Origin: Phenylobacterium sp.
GTDB taxonomy: Bacteria > Pseudomonadota > Alphaproteobacteria > Caulobacterales > Caulobacteraceae
Length of the DNA: 34,101 bases
Direction: 5' to 3'
Assembly (NCBI RefSeq): GCF_030693625.1
Contig: NZ_JAUYAF010000005.1
Location: 1-34,101 of the forward strand
The notes under the pieces were generated by a model. It had not been told where the DNA came from, searched no databases, and was given only the letters and a program-made list of their open reading frames with translations. The position numbers and the translations under genes are program-made. This document shows, one piece after another, positions 15,011-23,293 of this stretch. Position 1 is the first letter of the stretch. The number at the start of each line of letters is the position of its first letter.

Positions 15011-15715
15011 ATGGGAGTTCACTTGGCGCAGACGACGCAGGCCGGTGCGCCGGTGGAACTGGACGGAGTCTTCCTCAGCCTGCCGTCGGCGGCGGGACCG
15101 GTGGAAATCCTGCGGGACCTGAGCTTCCGGGTCGAGACCGGCGAGCGGGTGGCGGTGACGGGTCCGTCCGGCTCGGGCAAGTCGTCGCTGATCTCGGTCG
15201 CGGCCGGGCTTGAGCTGCCCACCGCCGGGACCGTGAGCCTGTTTGGCCAGGACCTCGGCAAGCTGGACGAGGACGGCCGGGCGCGCCTTCGCCGGGGCCG
15301 GGTGTCCCTGGTTTTCCAGTCCTTCCACCTGCTGCCCAACATGACGGCGGCCGAGAACATCGCCGCGCCCCTGGAGATCGCCGGACGCCGCGACGCCGCC
15401 GAACTGGCAAGGTCATGGCTTGAGCGGGTGGGCCTGGCGGCGCGTGGTCGCCACTATCCCCACCAGCTGTCGGGGGGCGAGCAGCAAAGGGTGGCGCTGG
15501 CGCGCGCTCTGGGGCCGCGGCCGGCCCTGCTGTTCGCTGACGAACCCACTGGAAATCTCGACGCCGCCAATGCGGCCCTGGTGGCCGACCTGATGTTCGA
15601 CCTGGTGATCGAGACCGGGGCCGCCCTGGTGCTGGTCACCCACGACCCCATCCTCGCGCGGCGGGCCGACCGGCAGGTTGTGATCGGTGACGGCCGGACG
15701 GTCGCCGCTGCATGA
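15011..15715 (+). CDS. ABC transporter ATP-binding protein (YbbA-like)
   Basis: A 234-residue ABC ATPase of the LolD/MacB/YbbA group. It has Walker A GPSGSGKSS (residues 51-59), the Q-loop VFQSFHLLPNMTAAENIAAP and the signature LSGGEQQRVALARAL (from 153). Walker B with the group-typical ADEPTGNLD is at 176-184, and the H-loop is LVTHDP. Together with the permease it forms a transporter-like complex at the inner membrane that probably acts mechanically on lipoproteins or lipids rather than moving small solutes. The ATG at 15011 is used here. A TTG at 15023 (MAQTTQ) has GGGAG 6 bases upstream and may be the real start. It overlaps the permease gene in an ATGA arrangement and is divergent from the tesA-like gene, an arrangement also seen in enterobacteria. 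Confidence 0.92.
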   Translation: MGVHLAQTTQAGAPVELDGVFLSLPSAAGPVEILRDLSFRVETGERVAVTGPSGSGKSSLISVAAGLELPTAGTVSLFGQDLGKLDEDGRARLRRGRVSLVFQSFHLLPNMTAAENIAAPLEIAGRRDAAELARSWLERVGLAARGRHYPHQLSGGEQQRVALARALGPRPALLFADEPTGNLDAANAALVADLMFDLVIETGAALVLVTHDPILARRADRQVVIGDGRTVAAA

Positions 15716-18231
15716 GCCCGCTAGCCTGGAGGTTCGCCCTGCGCGAGTTGCGCGGCGGGGTGCGGGGCTTCCGCATCTTCCTGGCCTGCCTGGCGCTGGG
15801 CGTGGCGGCCATCGCCGCGGCGGGCTCGACGGCGGAGGCGTTCCGCCAAGGCCTGGCGGGTCAGGCCCGGGAGATCCTCGGGGGCGACCTGGCCGCCACC
15901 CTGGAGCAGCGCCGCTTCACGCCGACCGAGCGGGCGGCCATGGCGAGGATGGGCGAGGTCTCCTTCGCCGTCAGCGCCCGGGCCATGGCCGAGGCGCCCT
16001 CGGGCGAGCGGCGGCTGGTGGAGCTGCGCGGCGTGGGTGGCGGCTATCCCCTGGCCGGGAAGGTCGAACTCCAGGGCGCCTCGTCACTCTCAGAGGCGTT
16101 GGCGTCGGTCGATGGCGTTCCTGGGGCGGCGGTGGAGCAGGTCCTGCTGGATCGCCTGGGGCTGAAGCTTGGGGACCGGCTGCTGGTGGGCAACACCCCC
16201 ATCATCGCCCGCGCCGTGCTGGTGCAGGAGCCGGACCGGCTGTCGCGAGGCTTCGCGCTGGGCCCCCGCGTGCTCACCGCCTTGCCGGTGGTGGAGAAGG
16301 GCGGCTTCCTGGAGCCCGGTCTGCCGTTCGGCGAGACCGCGCGGATCGCATTGCCGCCGGGCGCCGACACGGCGCCTGCCGCCAAGACCCTGCGCAAGGC
16401 GTTGAAGGGCGCCGAGGCGCGGGTCCGCCAGAGGGACGAGGCGGCGCCCGGAGTACGGCGACTGATCGAGCAGCTGGAATACTTCCTCGGCTTCATCGGC
16501 CTGGCCTCCCTGGTGGCCGGCGGCCTGGGTGTGCACGGTGCGGTCTCAGCCTTCCTGGAACAGCGCAAGCCGGTGATCGCGGTCCTCAAGGCTCTCGGCG
16601 CCGAGGGGCCCCTGGTGCGCAATCTGTACCTGATTCAGATTGGCGCTCTGGCCGGCCTCGGCGTGGCCATTGGCCTGGCGGTGGGCGCGGCGGCGCCCCT
16701 GGTGCTTGGTGCGCTCATCGCTGACGACTTGCCGATCCCGGCCCTGTTCGGCGTCTATCCCATCCCGCTCCTGAAGGCCGGAGCGTTCGGTCTGCTTTCG
16801 GCGGCGGCTTTCGCCCTGGGGCCGCTCGCTCGGGCTCGCCTGACCTCGCCGGCCACCCTGTTCCGCCACGACCTGCCCACCCGGTTCGCCTGGGGGGTGG
16901 AGATCATCGGCGCGGGTCTGGCGGCCATCGCCCTGGCCGGACTGGCGGTGGTGACGGCCCCGACCCCCTTGGCGGCCGGGATCATGATCGCTGGCGTGGT
17001 GGTCGCCTTCGGCATCCTGTGGGCCTTGGGTCACGGCGGGGCGTGGTTGGCGGGCCGGGCCCGGATCGGGGCGAGGGGCTCTCTTCGGATCGCTCTGGCC
17101 AGCCTCGCCGGACCGCGCTCCGCGGCCCGCACCGCAGCGCCCGCCATCGGCCTGGGGGTCGCCCTGCTGGCGGCGGTCGTGCTGATCCAGTCGAGCCTGC
17201 TGCGTCAGGTGGCGGAGGTGGCGCCCCGCACCGCTCCGGCCCTGGTCTTCACGGAAATCCCCGGCGAGCGCGTCGCGGCCTTCGACGCCGCCCTGACCGG
17301 GGCCTTTGGCGTGCCGCTGACCTCCGACATGTATCTGCGGGCGCCCTTCGCCACCGGACGGATCAGCCAGATCAAGGGCCGGCCCGTGGTCACCAGCCAG
17401 ATCGAGGCCTCCGAACGCTGGGCCTATGACAACGACATCTCCCTGTCTGCGATCGGCGCCGAGCCGCCTGCGGCGGGCATCGTCGAGGGGCGGTGGTGGC
17501 CCGCCGACTATGCCGGACCACCCCTGCTGGCCATGGAAGCCGACGTCGCCAAGGCCGGCGGCTTAAAGCTCGGCGACCAGGTCACCCTGTCGGTTCTCGG
17601 CCGGGACATCGAGACGCGGGTCGCCGTGCTGCGCAAGGTGGACTTCGGCGGCTTCGGGGCGAGCTTCCCCCTGGTGCTGAACCCCGCGGCCCTGGAGGGC
17701 GCCAATCTGCGGCACGTCGCCATCGCCAAGGCCAGCAAGGCGCAGGAAGCCGCTGCGACGCGGGCGCTGGGATCGGACTTCGCCGAGGTGAACGTGATCT
17801 CCGTGCGAGAGCAGCTCGAGGCGGCGACGGAGTTGTTCGGGCGCTTGGCCCTGGCCATTCGTGGGGCGGCGGGGGTCGCCGCCCTGGCCGGCCTGCTCGT
17901 ACTGGCCGGCGCCATCGCCGCGGGCGCGCAGTCGCGCATGCGAGAAGCCGCGATCCTCAAGGTGCTGGGCGCCTGGCGCGGGCAGATTCTCAGCGTGTAT
18001 GTCCTGGAGTACGGCGCGGTCGGCGTGGTGGCGGGGGCGGCGGGTGTCGCCCTGGGCTGCGCCGCCGCCTGGCCCGTGGTCACCCTGGTCTTTCAGGCTG
18101 ACTGGAGCGTCGACTGGACCGGGATCGCGGCCCTGGTCGGCGGCGCGGCGACGCTGGCGGCCATGGGGGGGCTGTTGGCCTCGCTGCAGGCCCTCTCGCG
18201 CCGACCCGCGCCGGCCCTGCGCAGCGAGTAG
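15712..18231 (+). CDS. FtsX-like ABC transporter permease (YbbP-like)
   Basis: An 839-residue permease. An N-terminal membrane segment (IFLACLALGVAAIAAAGSTA, about residues 23-42) is followed by a large extracytoplasmic domain. FtsX-type segments then begin near residue 260 (LIEQLEYFLGFIGLASLVAG) with the typical LEQRKPVIAVLKALGAEG loop. A second half repeats the layout, with a soluble domain around residues 490-710 and a final FtsX block (MREAAILKVLGAWRGQILSV, near residue 745). The whole agrees with the YbbP / putative lipoprotein-release permease type. It starts in the ATGA overlap with the ATPase gene, so both subunits should be made together. The neighbouring TesA-like esterase may act on the lipid substrate, which is an inference from gene order. 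No truncation is visible. Confidence 0.92.
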   Translation: MSPLAWRFALRELRGGVRGFRIFLACLALGVAAIAAAGSTAEAFRQGLAGQAREILGGDLAATLEQRRFTPTERAAMARMGEVSFAVSARAMAEAPSGERRLVELRGVGGGYPLAGKVELQGASSLSEALASVDGVPGAAVEQVLLDRLGLKLGDRLLVGNTPIIARAVLVQEPDRLSRGFALGPRVLTALPVVEKGGFLEPGLPFGETARIALPPGADTAPAAKTLRKALKGAEARVRQRDEAAPGVRRLIEQLEYFLGFIGLASLVAGGLGVHGAVSAFLEQRKPVIAVLKALGAEGPLVRNLYLIQIGALAGLGVAIGLAVGAAAPLVLGALIADDLPIPALFGVYPIPLLKAGAFGLLSAAAFALGPLARARLTSPATLFRHDLPTRFAWGVEIIGAGLAAIALAGLAVVTAPTPLAAGIMIAGVVVAFGILWALGHGGAWLAGRARIGARGSLRIALASLAGPRSAARTAAPAIGLGVALLAAVVLIQSSLLRQVAEVAPRTAPALVFTEIPGERVAAFDAALTGAFGVPLTSDMYLRAPFATGRISQIKGRPVVTSQIEASERWAYDNDISLSAIGAEPPAAGIVEGRWWPADYAGPPLLAMEADVAKAGGLKLGDQVTLSVLGRDIETRVAVLRKVDFGGFGASFPLVLNPAALEGANLRHVAIAKASKAQEAAATRALGSDFAEVNVISVREQLEAATELFGRLALAIRGAAGVAALAGLLVLAGAIAAGAQSRMREAAILKVLGAWRGQILSVYVLEYGAVGVVAGAAGVALGCAAAWPVVTLVFQADWSVDWTGIAALVGGAATLAAMGGLLASLQALSRRPAPALRSE

Positions 18232-18315
18232 GCGGTTCGCGCCGTCAGCTTGGGGGAACGCCCGGCTCCAGACCCACGAGCGCGAGAAGATTCTCGTAAG
18301 GTTTCAAACGTGGGC

Positions 18316-18357
18316 GTGAGGCAGGCGATGGCGAACCACCATCGCGCAGGCCCTCAC
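18316..18357 (+). terminator. Two-part hairpin after the ABC permease gene
   Basis: The inner arms GCGATGG (18325-18331) and CCATCGC (18339-18345) have a 7-base loop, and the outer arms GTGAGG (18316-18321) and CCTCAC (18352-18357) extend the stem after an internal loop. It lies 84 bases after the permease stop with no T-tract. It is the only secondary structure seen in the first half of the 372-base gap before the TonB-dependent receptor gene. Confidence 0.4.
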
Positions 18358-18453
18358 CTTGGGGAAGTGCACCTTGCCCCTCCACCAGTTCGGTAAAATT
18401 CGTTCCCTGAATGAACCCGGACGGGACGGAGCGTGGCGATAATGTGACAGATT

Positions 18454-18494
18454 GGGGTCAAACACATGTGCGCCCGGTTTCGACGATTGACCCC
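18454..18494 (+). promoter_or_regulatory. Inverted repeat upstream of the TonB receptor gene
   Basis: GGGGTCAA (18454-18461) and TTGACCCC (18487-18494) form a perfect 8-base inverted repeat with a 25-base spacer. The right arm contains TTGACC, which could be a -35 element; 18 bases later CTTAGT (18511-18516) is a poor -10. The repeat could be an operator for a dimeric regulator or a hairpin in a long leader. It lies 110 bases upstream of the TTG start. Confidence 0.35.
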
Positions 18495-18603
18495 GTAACA
18501 TCCGAGACGCCTTAGTTACGGCAGTGGGATTTTTCGAAATCCGATTCTGGGGAGCGTGCCTCGGAGGTCGCTTGGGCCTGTCGAGCCGCTGGAGGACTTA
18601 ATC

Positions 18604-21600
18604 TTGAAAGCTGACTCAATGCGGTCGCGCCTGCTGGCGTCGACCATGATCTGCGGTGCGGCGTTCGCCGCCGCTGGCGCGGCCTACGCGCAAGACGCTG
18701 AAGTCACCGAAGTCGTCGTCACCGGTTCGCGGATCGTGCGCCAGGACTACGTGGCCAACAGCCCGATCTCGACCGTCACCGGCGAGCAGGTGGTGGCGAA
18801 TTCGGACATCACGCTCGACACCTATCTGAACACCCTGCCGCAGGTGAACCCGTCCGGAACCACCACCTCCAACAACCCCGGCAACGGCGGCCAGTCCAAC
18901 ATCGACCTTCGCGGTCTGGGCTCAAACCGCAACGTCGTGCTGGTGGACGGTCGCCGTCCGATGGTGTCGTCCAACACCCTCACGGTTGACCTGAACACCA
19001 TTCCCCAGGCCTTGATCGAAAGCATCGAAGTCATCACCGGCGGGGCCGGTGCGGCCTACGGCGCCGACGCCATCTCCGGCGCGGTCAACGTCAAGCTGAA
19101 GCGCAATTTCGAAGGCGTCGACATTCGCGCCAATTACTCGAACTCCACCGAGTACTGGGACGCCGAAGAGTACCAACTGTCGGCCGCCATCGGTGGAAAC
19201 TTCGCCGACGGCAAGGGCAACGCGGTATTCGGCTTCGACCGTTCCTATCGCGAAGCGATGATCAAGTCGCAGCGTCCCTTCTCGCAGAACGCCACCTCGA
19301 CGACGTCCTTCCTGCCGGAAGGCGCCCTGTTCTGGGCCAACACCAACGCCCCGAGCAAGGCCGCTCTGGACACCATCTTCGCCGGCTACGGCGTGACCCC
19401 GGCCCAGATCGCCCTGACTTCGGGCACCATCGGCTTCAACATGAACGGTTCGCTCTTCTACAAGGGCGTGTTCAACAACCCGCTGGACGTCCAGAACTTC
19501 AAGTACCCGATCGACGGCGCGGTGAACAAAGGTCTGTTCCCCGACCTTTACAGCTACAACTTCGACTTCGTAAACATCCTGACCCTGCCGCTCGACCGGT
19601 ACTCCTTCATGACGAAGGTGAACTACGAGCTGGACAACGGCATCGAGTTCTTCGCCTCGGCCGGCTGGACGGAATACACCGCCGCCACCGCCCTGGCTCC
19701 GACGCCGTTCCCGACCGTCAACACCCGCAACGCCAGCACCGCCCGCACGCAGGACGTCGTCTCGGCCCTGGTCACCCCAGGTCAGCAGATCGCCCAGCAG
19801 TTGGTGGTCCCGACCACCAACCCCTTCATCCCGACAGACCTGCGCACCCTGCTGAACTCGCGGACGGGTGATGACCCGGCCCTGGTCGGCGCCGGCGCCA
19901 CCGAGCCCTTCCGGATGCGTCAGCGCACCCTGGACCTCGGCCTGCGTCAGTCGACCTACGAAAACACAGTTGTCTCCTTCTTGGCCGGCCTCAAGGGCCC
20001 GGTGGGCGACACCGGCTTCAACTTCGAAGTCTCCGTGTCGGAAGGCCGCACGGAAATCGACCAGACCCAGAGCGGGAACCTGGCGACCCAAAAGTTGCAG
20101 ACCCTGATCGAAGCGGCTGATGGCGGCGCCAGCATCTGCGCCGGCGGCTTCAACATCTTCGGCCGTCAGCCGATCTCGGCGGCCTGCCGGACCTACCTGG
20201 CCACCGGAACCACCCTGTCCACCGCCATGACCCAGCAGATCGCCCAGGGCTTTGTGACCGGCAAGGTCGGGACCCTCCCCGCCGGCGACGTCCAGATCGT
20301 GCTCGGCGCGGAGTATCGCGGCTTCGAATACAACTTCGATCCGGGTTCGGCCTCCGGCCCCATCTCGGGCTTCGGCACCCAGAACCCCGACCGGGGCACC
20401 AACTCCTTCAAGGACCTGTTTGGCGAAATCGCCATCCCGCTCGTGAAGGATCAACTTTATGTCCAGAGCCTGGAACTCAATCTCGGCGCCCGTTACTCCC
20501 AGAACGAATTCGCCGACAAGATTGCCGGCGACAAGGTCGAACTGGACGGCGTCTGGGCTTACAAGGCCGAGTTGAACTGGGAGGTCAACGACCTCCTGCG
20601 CGCTCGTGCTTCGTACCAGCGCTCGGTCCGCGCCCCGAACTTCGGGGAACTGTTCTCCGGCGGTGGCTCGGCTCCTCAGTACTTCGACCCCTGCTCGGTC
20701 ACCAGCCAGGCCCGTAAGGGCGCCACTGCGGCCCAGGTCACGGCGCTCTGCCAGACCGCCGGCTTCAACGGTGGCGTCTCCGGTTCGGCGATTGGCAATT
20801 TCGTGCAGACCCCGGGTTCGCAGATCGGCGTCGACGTGCTCGGCAACAAGGCCCTGAAGCCGGAAGAAGGCACCACCTTCACCGCCGGCCTGGTCTGGAA
20901 GTCCCCGTGGGAAAACCAGTGGCTCTCGCGTCTGCAAGGCTCGGTTGACTACTACAACGTCAAGATCGACGACGCGATCCTGACCCCGACCCCCAACCAG
21001 ATCGTGGCGGCCTGCTACAACTACTATGGCACCAACTCGACCTACAGCGCCGCCAACACCAACTGCGACGGCATCCTCCGGGTCGGCGGGGACATCCTCT
21101 GGATCTACAACCCCAACAACGGCTACAACGAGTTCACCGCCTCCAACGGCGGTCACCAGAAGACCTCCGGCATCGACTTCCAGTTCGATTACGGCTTCGA
21201 CCTGGAATGGTTCGGTGCGCCTTCGAACTGGGGCTCTGTCCGTATCGGCGCGGTCCTGACGCATGTGATCGAGTTCAAGCAACAGGACCCGCTTTCCGGC
21301 GTGCCGGAACTCGACTTCGCGGGCACCGTCTCCTACTTCGGCGCCGGCCTCGGCACGAGCTTCCCGGACTGGAAGGCCACCATCAACACCAACTACTCGG
21401 TGGGTGACTTCAAGTTCGACGCCCGCGCTCGCTACATCGCGGCGATGGACAACCGTCTGAACATCGAGTTCCCGGGTGAAACCCAGTTCACGGGTACGGA
21501 CGCTGTCTGGTACCTCGACCTGTCGGGCACCTACGCGCTGTCGGACAATGTCGAGTTCAAGCTCGGCGTGAACAACGTCTTCAATAAGGAAGCCGAGACC

Positions 21601-21690
21601 TACGCGCCGAACGTTCAGTCCGGCACCGATCCGTCCACCTACGACGTCGTCGGTCGTCGGGTGTTCGGCGGCATCAAGCTGCGCTTCTAA
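18604..21690 (+). CDS. TonB-dependent outer-membrane receptor
   Basis: A receptor of 1028 residues for TonB-driven uptake across the outer membrane. I chose the TTG at 18604 because GGAGG (18591-18595) lies 8 bases upstream and because the protein then starts MKADSMRSRLLASTM, the charged start of a signal peptide ending AAYAQ (cleavage near residue 30). The TonB-box-like EVTEVVVTGSRI follows. The plug domain includes LDTYLNTLPQVNPSG, NIDLRGLGSNRNVVLVDGRR and GAGAAYGADAISGAVNVKLK. The barrel ends in the usual aromatic residue (GGIKLRF). Three cysteine pairs in predicted outer loops (near bases 20140-20190, 20690-20755 and 21010-21070) are typical of large caulobacterial receptors. The substrate is unknown. 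The gene stands alone between a 372-base leader region and a strong terminator, so it is probably monocistronic. Confidence 0.95.
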   Translation: MKADSMRSRLLASTMICGAAFAAAGAAYAQDAEVTEVVVTGSRIVRQDYVANSPISTVTGEQVVANSDITLDTYLNTLPQVNPSGTTTSNNPGNGGQSNIDLRGLGSNRNVVLVDGRRPMVSSNTLTVDLNTIPQALIESIEVITGGAGAAYGADAISGAVNVKLKRNFEGVDIRANYSNSTEYWDAEEYQLSAAIGGNFADGKGNAVFGFDRSYREAMIKSQRPFSQNATSTTSFLPEGALFWANTNAPSKAALDTIFAGYGVTPAQIALTSGTIGFNMNGSLFYKGVFNNPLDVQNFKYPIDGAVNKGLFPDLYSYNFDFVNILTLPLDRYSFMTKVNYELDNGIEFFASAGWTEYTAATALAPTPFPTVNTRNASTARTQDVVSALVTPGQQIAQQLVVPTTNPFIPTDLRTLLNSRTGDDPALVGAGATEPFRMRQRTLDLGLRQSTYENTVVSFLAGLKGPVGDTGFNFEVSVSEGRTEIDQTQSGNLATQKLQTLIEAADGGASICAGGFNIFGRQPISAACRTYLATGTTLSTAMTQQIAQGFVTGKVGTLPAGDVQIVLGAEYRGFEYNFDPGSASGPISGFGTQNPDRGTNSFKDLFGEIAIPLVKDQLYVQSLELNLGARYSQNEFADKIAGDKVELDGVWAYKAELNWEVNDLLRARASYQRSVRAPNFGELFSGGGSAPQYFDPCSVTSQARKGATAAQVTALCQTAGFNGGVSGSAIGNFVQTPGSQIGVDVLGNKALKPEEGTTFTAGLVWKSPWENQWLSRLQGSVDYYNVKIDDAILTPTPNQIVAACYNYYGTNSTYSAANTNCDGILRVGGDILWIYNPNNGYNEFTASNGGHQKTSGIDFQFDYGFDLEWFGAPSNWGSVRIGAVLTHVIEFKQQDPLSGVPELDFAGTVSYFGAGLGTSFPDWKATINTNYSVGDFKFDARARYIAAMDNRLNIEFPGETQFTGTDAVWYLDLSGTYALSDNVEFKLGVNNVFNKEAETYAPNVQSGTDPSTYDVVGRRVFGGIKLRF

Positions 21691-21714
21691 GCCCAGCCTG
21701 AGCTAACGAAACGG

Positions 21715-21745
21715 GGGCGGCGGACTTCGGTCCGCCGCCCTTTTT
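21715..21745 (+). terminator. Rho-independent terminator of the TonB receptor gene
   Basis: The perfectly complementary 11-base arms GGGCGGCGGAC (21715-21725) and GTCCGCCGCCC (21730-21740) are closed by the very stable TTCG loop (UUCG in RNA) and followed at once by TTTTT (21741-21745). It lies 24 bases after the receptor stop. This is the clearest intrinsic terminator in the window. Confidence 0.95.
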
Positions 21746-21780
21746 CGTGGGCGCCGCTGGGGTGTCCCGGACGGCGGCGC

Positions 21781-21813
21781 AACGGAAAACGCCGCGGGCG
21801 ATGCCGCGGCGTT
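21781..21813 (-). terminator. Terminator of the small secreted-protein gene
   Basis: On the minus strand the arms AACGCCGCGG and CCGCGGCGTT (plus coordinates 21788-21797 and 21804-21813) form a perfect 10-base stem with a 6-base loop. The minus strand then reads TTTTCCGTT. It lies 29 bases after the stop of the 86-residue gene. It faces the plus-strand terminator at 21715, so the two convergent transcripts are separated by about 40 bases. Confidence 0.8.
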
Positions 21814-21842
21814 GTTGTCGTTCCTAAGCGGGAGAATGACCC

Positions 21843-22103
21843 CTAGCGGATCGTCGCGACCGCAGTGGTGGTGGGGGAATAGAGGCCAAGCAGGCCTTCC
21901 CGGTCGGCGACCGCACGGGCCGCGCGCGCGGCGTTCTGGCAGATAAGCCCCTTGACCTGGCCAGACAGGCACTGCTGCAGCGCAGCTTCACGCTCATAGG
22001 CGTTGTCGCGGAAATAGGTGAAGGAGCGGTCCACGGACCCCCAACCCACCGAGGCGGTGATGGCGGCCACAGCCACGCCGCACCAGAAGACCGCACGTAT
22101 CAT
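21843..22103 (-). CDS. Small exported hypothetical protein
   Basis: An 86-residue protein that I do not recognise. It starts MIRAVFWCGVAVAAITASVG, a signal anchor or uncleaved signal peptide (residues about 3-20). A short polar domain follows with two cysteines 11 residues apart (QQCLSGQVKGLICQNAARAA), which could form a disulfide outside the cytoplasm, and then a helical Ala/Arg stretch (AARAARAVADREGL). I chose the ATG at 22103; an open frame to 22169 adds Arg/Cys-rich sequence with no signal character. A rho-independent terminator follows on the same strand, which supports real transcription. No neighbour suggests a role: it lies between the convergent TonB receptor gene and the epimerase gene on the same strand. 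Confidence 0.65.
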   Translation of the reverse strand: MIRAVFWCGVAVAAITASVGWGSVDRSFTYFRDNAYEREAALQQCLSGQVKGLICQNAARAARAVADREGLLGLYSPTTTAVATIR

Positions 22104-22189
22104 TTTGAAGCGCCCCCGGAAGCACCAGGTGCAAGTCCTAGGCCCCATTCTGGGGGGGCTCAAGCGCACGCCCGCGCTGCGCGAAGATG

Positions 22190-22209
22190 CCTCACCCTGG
22201 AAGGTGAGG
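22190..22209 (-). terminator. Hairpin after the epimerase gene
   Basis: The arms CCTCACC (22190-22196) and GGTGAGG (22203-22209) with a 6-base loop lie 12 bases beyond the minus-strand stop of the epimerase gene. No clear T-tract follows, so termination strength is uncertain. Confidence 0.45.
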
Positions 22210-22221
22210 GGGCCGAGCGAT

Positions 22222-23235
22222 CTACGTCCTGTAATAGTCGCGATACCAGTCCACGAACCTGCCGATCCCCGTCTCGATTGGGGTCTTGGGCGCGTAGTCC
22301 AGGGCGGCCTGGGTTTCGGTCGTATCGGCCTCTGTGCGGCTGACGTCGCCGGGCTGCATGGGCAGCAGGTTCAGCTGCGCCTTGACGCCGAGCTTCTCCT
22401 CAAGCACCTCGATATAGCGCATCAGCTCCACCCGCTGGCTGTTCCCAAGGTTGAGGATCCGCCAGGGCGCGACGCCGCTGGTGGCGGGATTGGGCGCAAG
22501 CGGGTCCCAGGCCGCATCGATGGCGGCGGGCCGATCCAGGGCTGCGACGACGCCCGAGACGATGTCGTCAACATAGGTGAAGTCCCGCTGCATCTTGCCC
22601 TCGCCGTAGACGTCGATGGGTTCGCCCTTGAGGATCGCCTCGGTGAACTTGAACAGCGCCATGTCGGGGCGGCCCCAGGGGCCGTACACGGTGAAGAACC
22701 GGAAGCCTGTGGAGGGGATGCCGAACAGGTGAGCGTAGGAGTGGGCCATGGACTCGTTGGCGAGCTTGGTGGCCGCATAGAGGGTGATCGGGTGATGCAC
22801 CGCGTCCCGCACCGAGAAGGGCAGCTTGCCATTGGCGCCGTAGACCGAGCTGGTGGAGGCGAAGACCAGGTGCTTCGGCTGGACCGCCCGGCACCCCTCC
22901 AGGATATTCAGGAAGCCGACGACATTGGCGTCCACATAGGCCTCGGGATTTTCCAGGCTGTAGCGGACGCCGGCCTGGGCGGCCAGGTTGATGACGCCGT
23001 CCGGCTTGGTGTCTGCAAATAGCCGCGCCACGGCCTGGCGATTTGCCAGGTCGATCTTGGCGTGGCGATAGCCCTTGCGGGCTTCCAGCCGGGCCAGGCG
23101 CGCCTGCTTGAGGGTCGGATCGTAATAGGCGTTCAGGTCATCCAGGCCCACGACCTCGTCCCCGCGGTCCAGCAGCCGGTGGGCGGTGTGCGAGCCGATG
23201 AAGCCTGCCGATCCGGTGACCAGGATAACCGCCAT
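22222..23235 (-). CDS. NAD-dependent epimerase, UDP-glucuronate 4-epimerase type
   Basis: A 337-residue extended SDR epimerase. It has the NAD motif VTGSAGFIGSH (GSAGFIG at 8-14), the catalytic serine region FASTSSVYGANGKLPF (Ser129/130) and Tyr153 with Lys157 in LYAATKLANE. RFFTVYGPWGRPDMALFKF and YGEGKMQRDFTYVDDIVSG follow. These longer motifs, with the NAYYDPTLKQARL segment near residue 35, are those of UDP-glucuronate 4-epimerases (LspL/Cap1J type), which interconvert UDP-glucuronate and UDP-galacturonate for capsule or lipopolysaccharide. It lies 58 bases downstream of the dehydratase gene on the same strand and is probably in one operon with it. The dehydrogenase at 13052 could supply uronic-acid sugar nucleotides, although its motifs fit N-acetyl sugars better. 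Confidence 0.92.
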   Translation of the reverse strand: MAVILVTGSAGFIGSHTAHRLLDRGDEVVGLDDLNAYYDPTLKQARLARLEARKGYRHAKIDLANRQAVARLFADTKPDGVINLAAQAGVRYSLENPEAYVDANVVGFLNILEGCRAVQPKHLVFASTSSVYGANGKLPFSVRDAVHHPITLYAATKLANESMAHSYAHLFGIPSTGFRFFTVYGPWGRPDMALFKFTEAILKGEPIDVYGEGKMQRDFTYVDDIVSGVVAALDRPAAIDAAWDPLAPNPATSGVAPWRILNLGNSQRVELMRYIEVLEEKLGVKAQLNLLPMQPGDVSRTEADTTETQAALDYAPKTPIETGIGRFVDWYRDYYRT

Positions 23236-23293
23236 GAGTCTCTCTTACGCTGCGCGATGCGATGTCTGGAGCCGAGCGCCAGTGATCCGGCGT

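Noticed and set aside
18922..21282. 786-codon open frame on the minus strand opposite the TonB receptor gene
   Set aside because: It is the mirror of a strongly coding plus-strand gene in GC-rich DNA, with a Val/Asp/Gly-biased translation, no domain, and no ribosome binding site.
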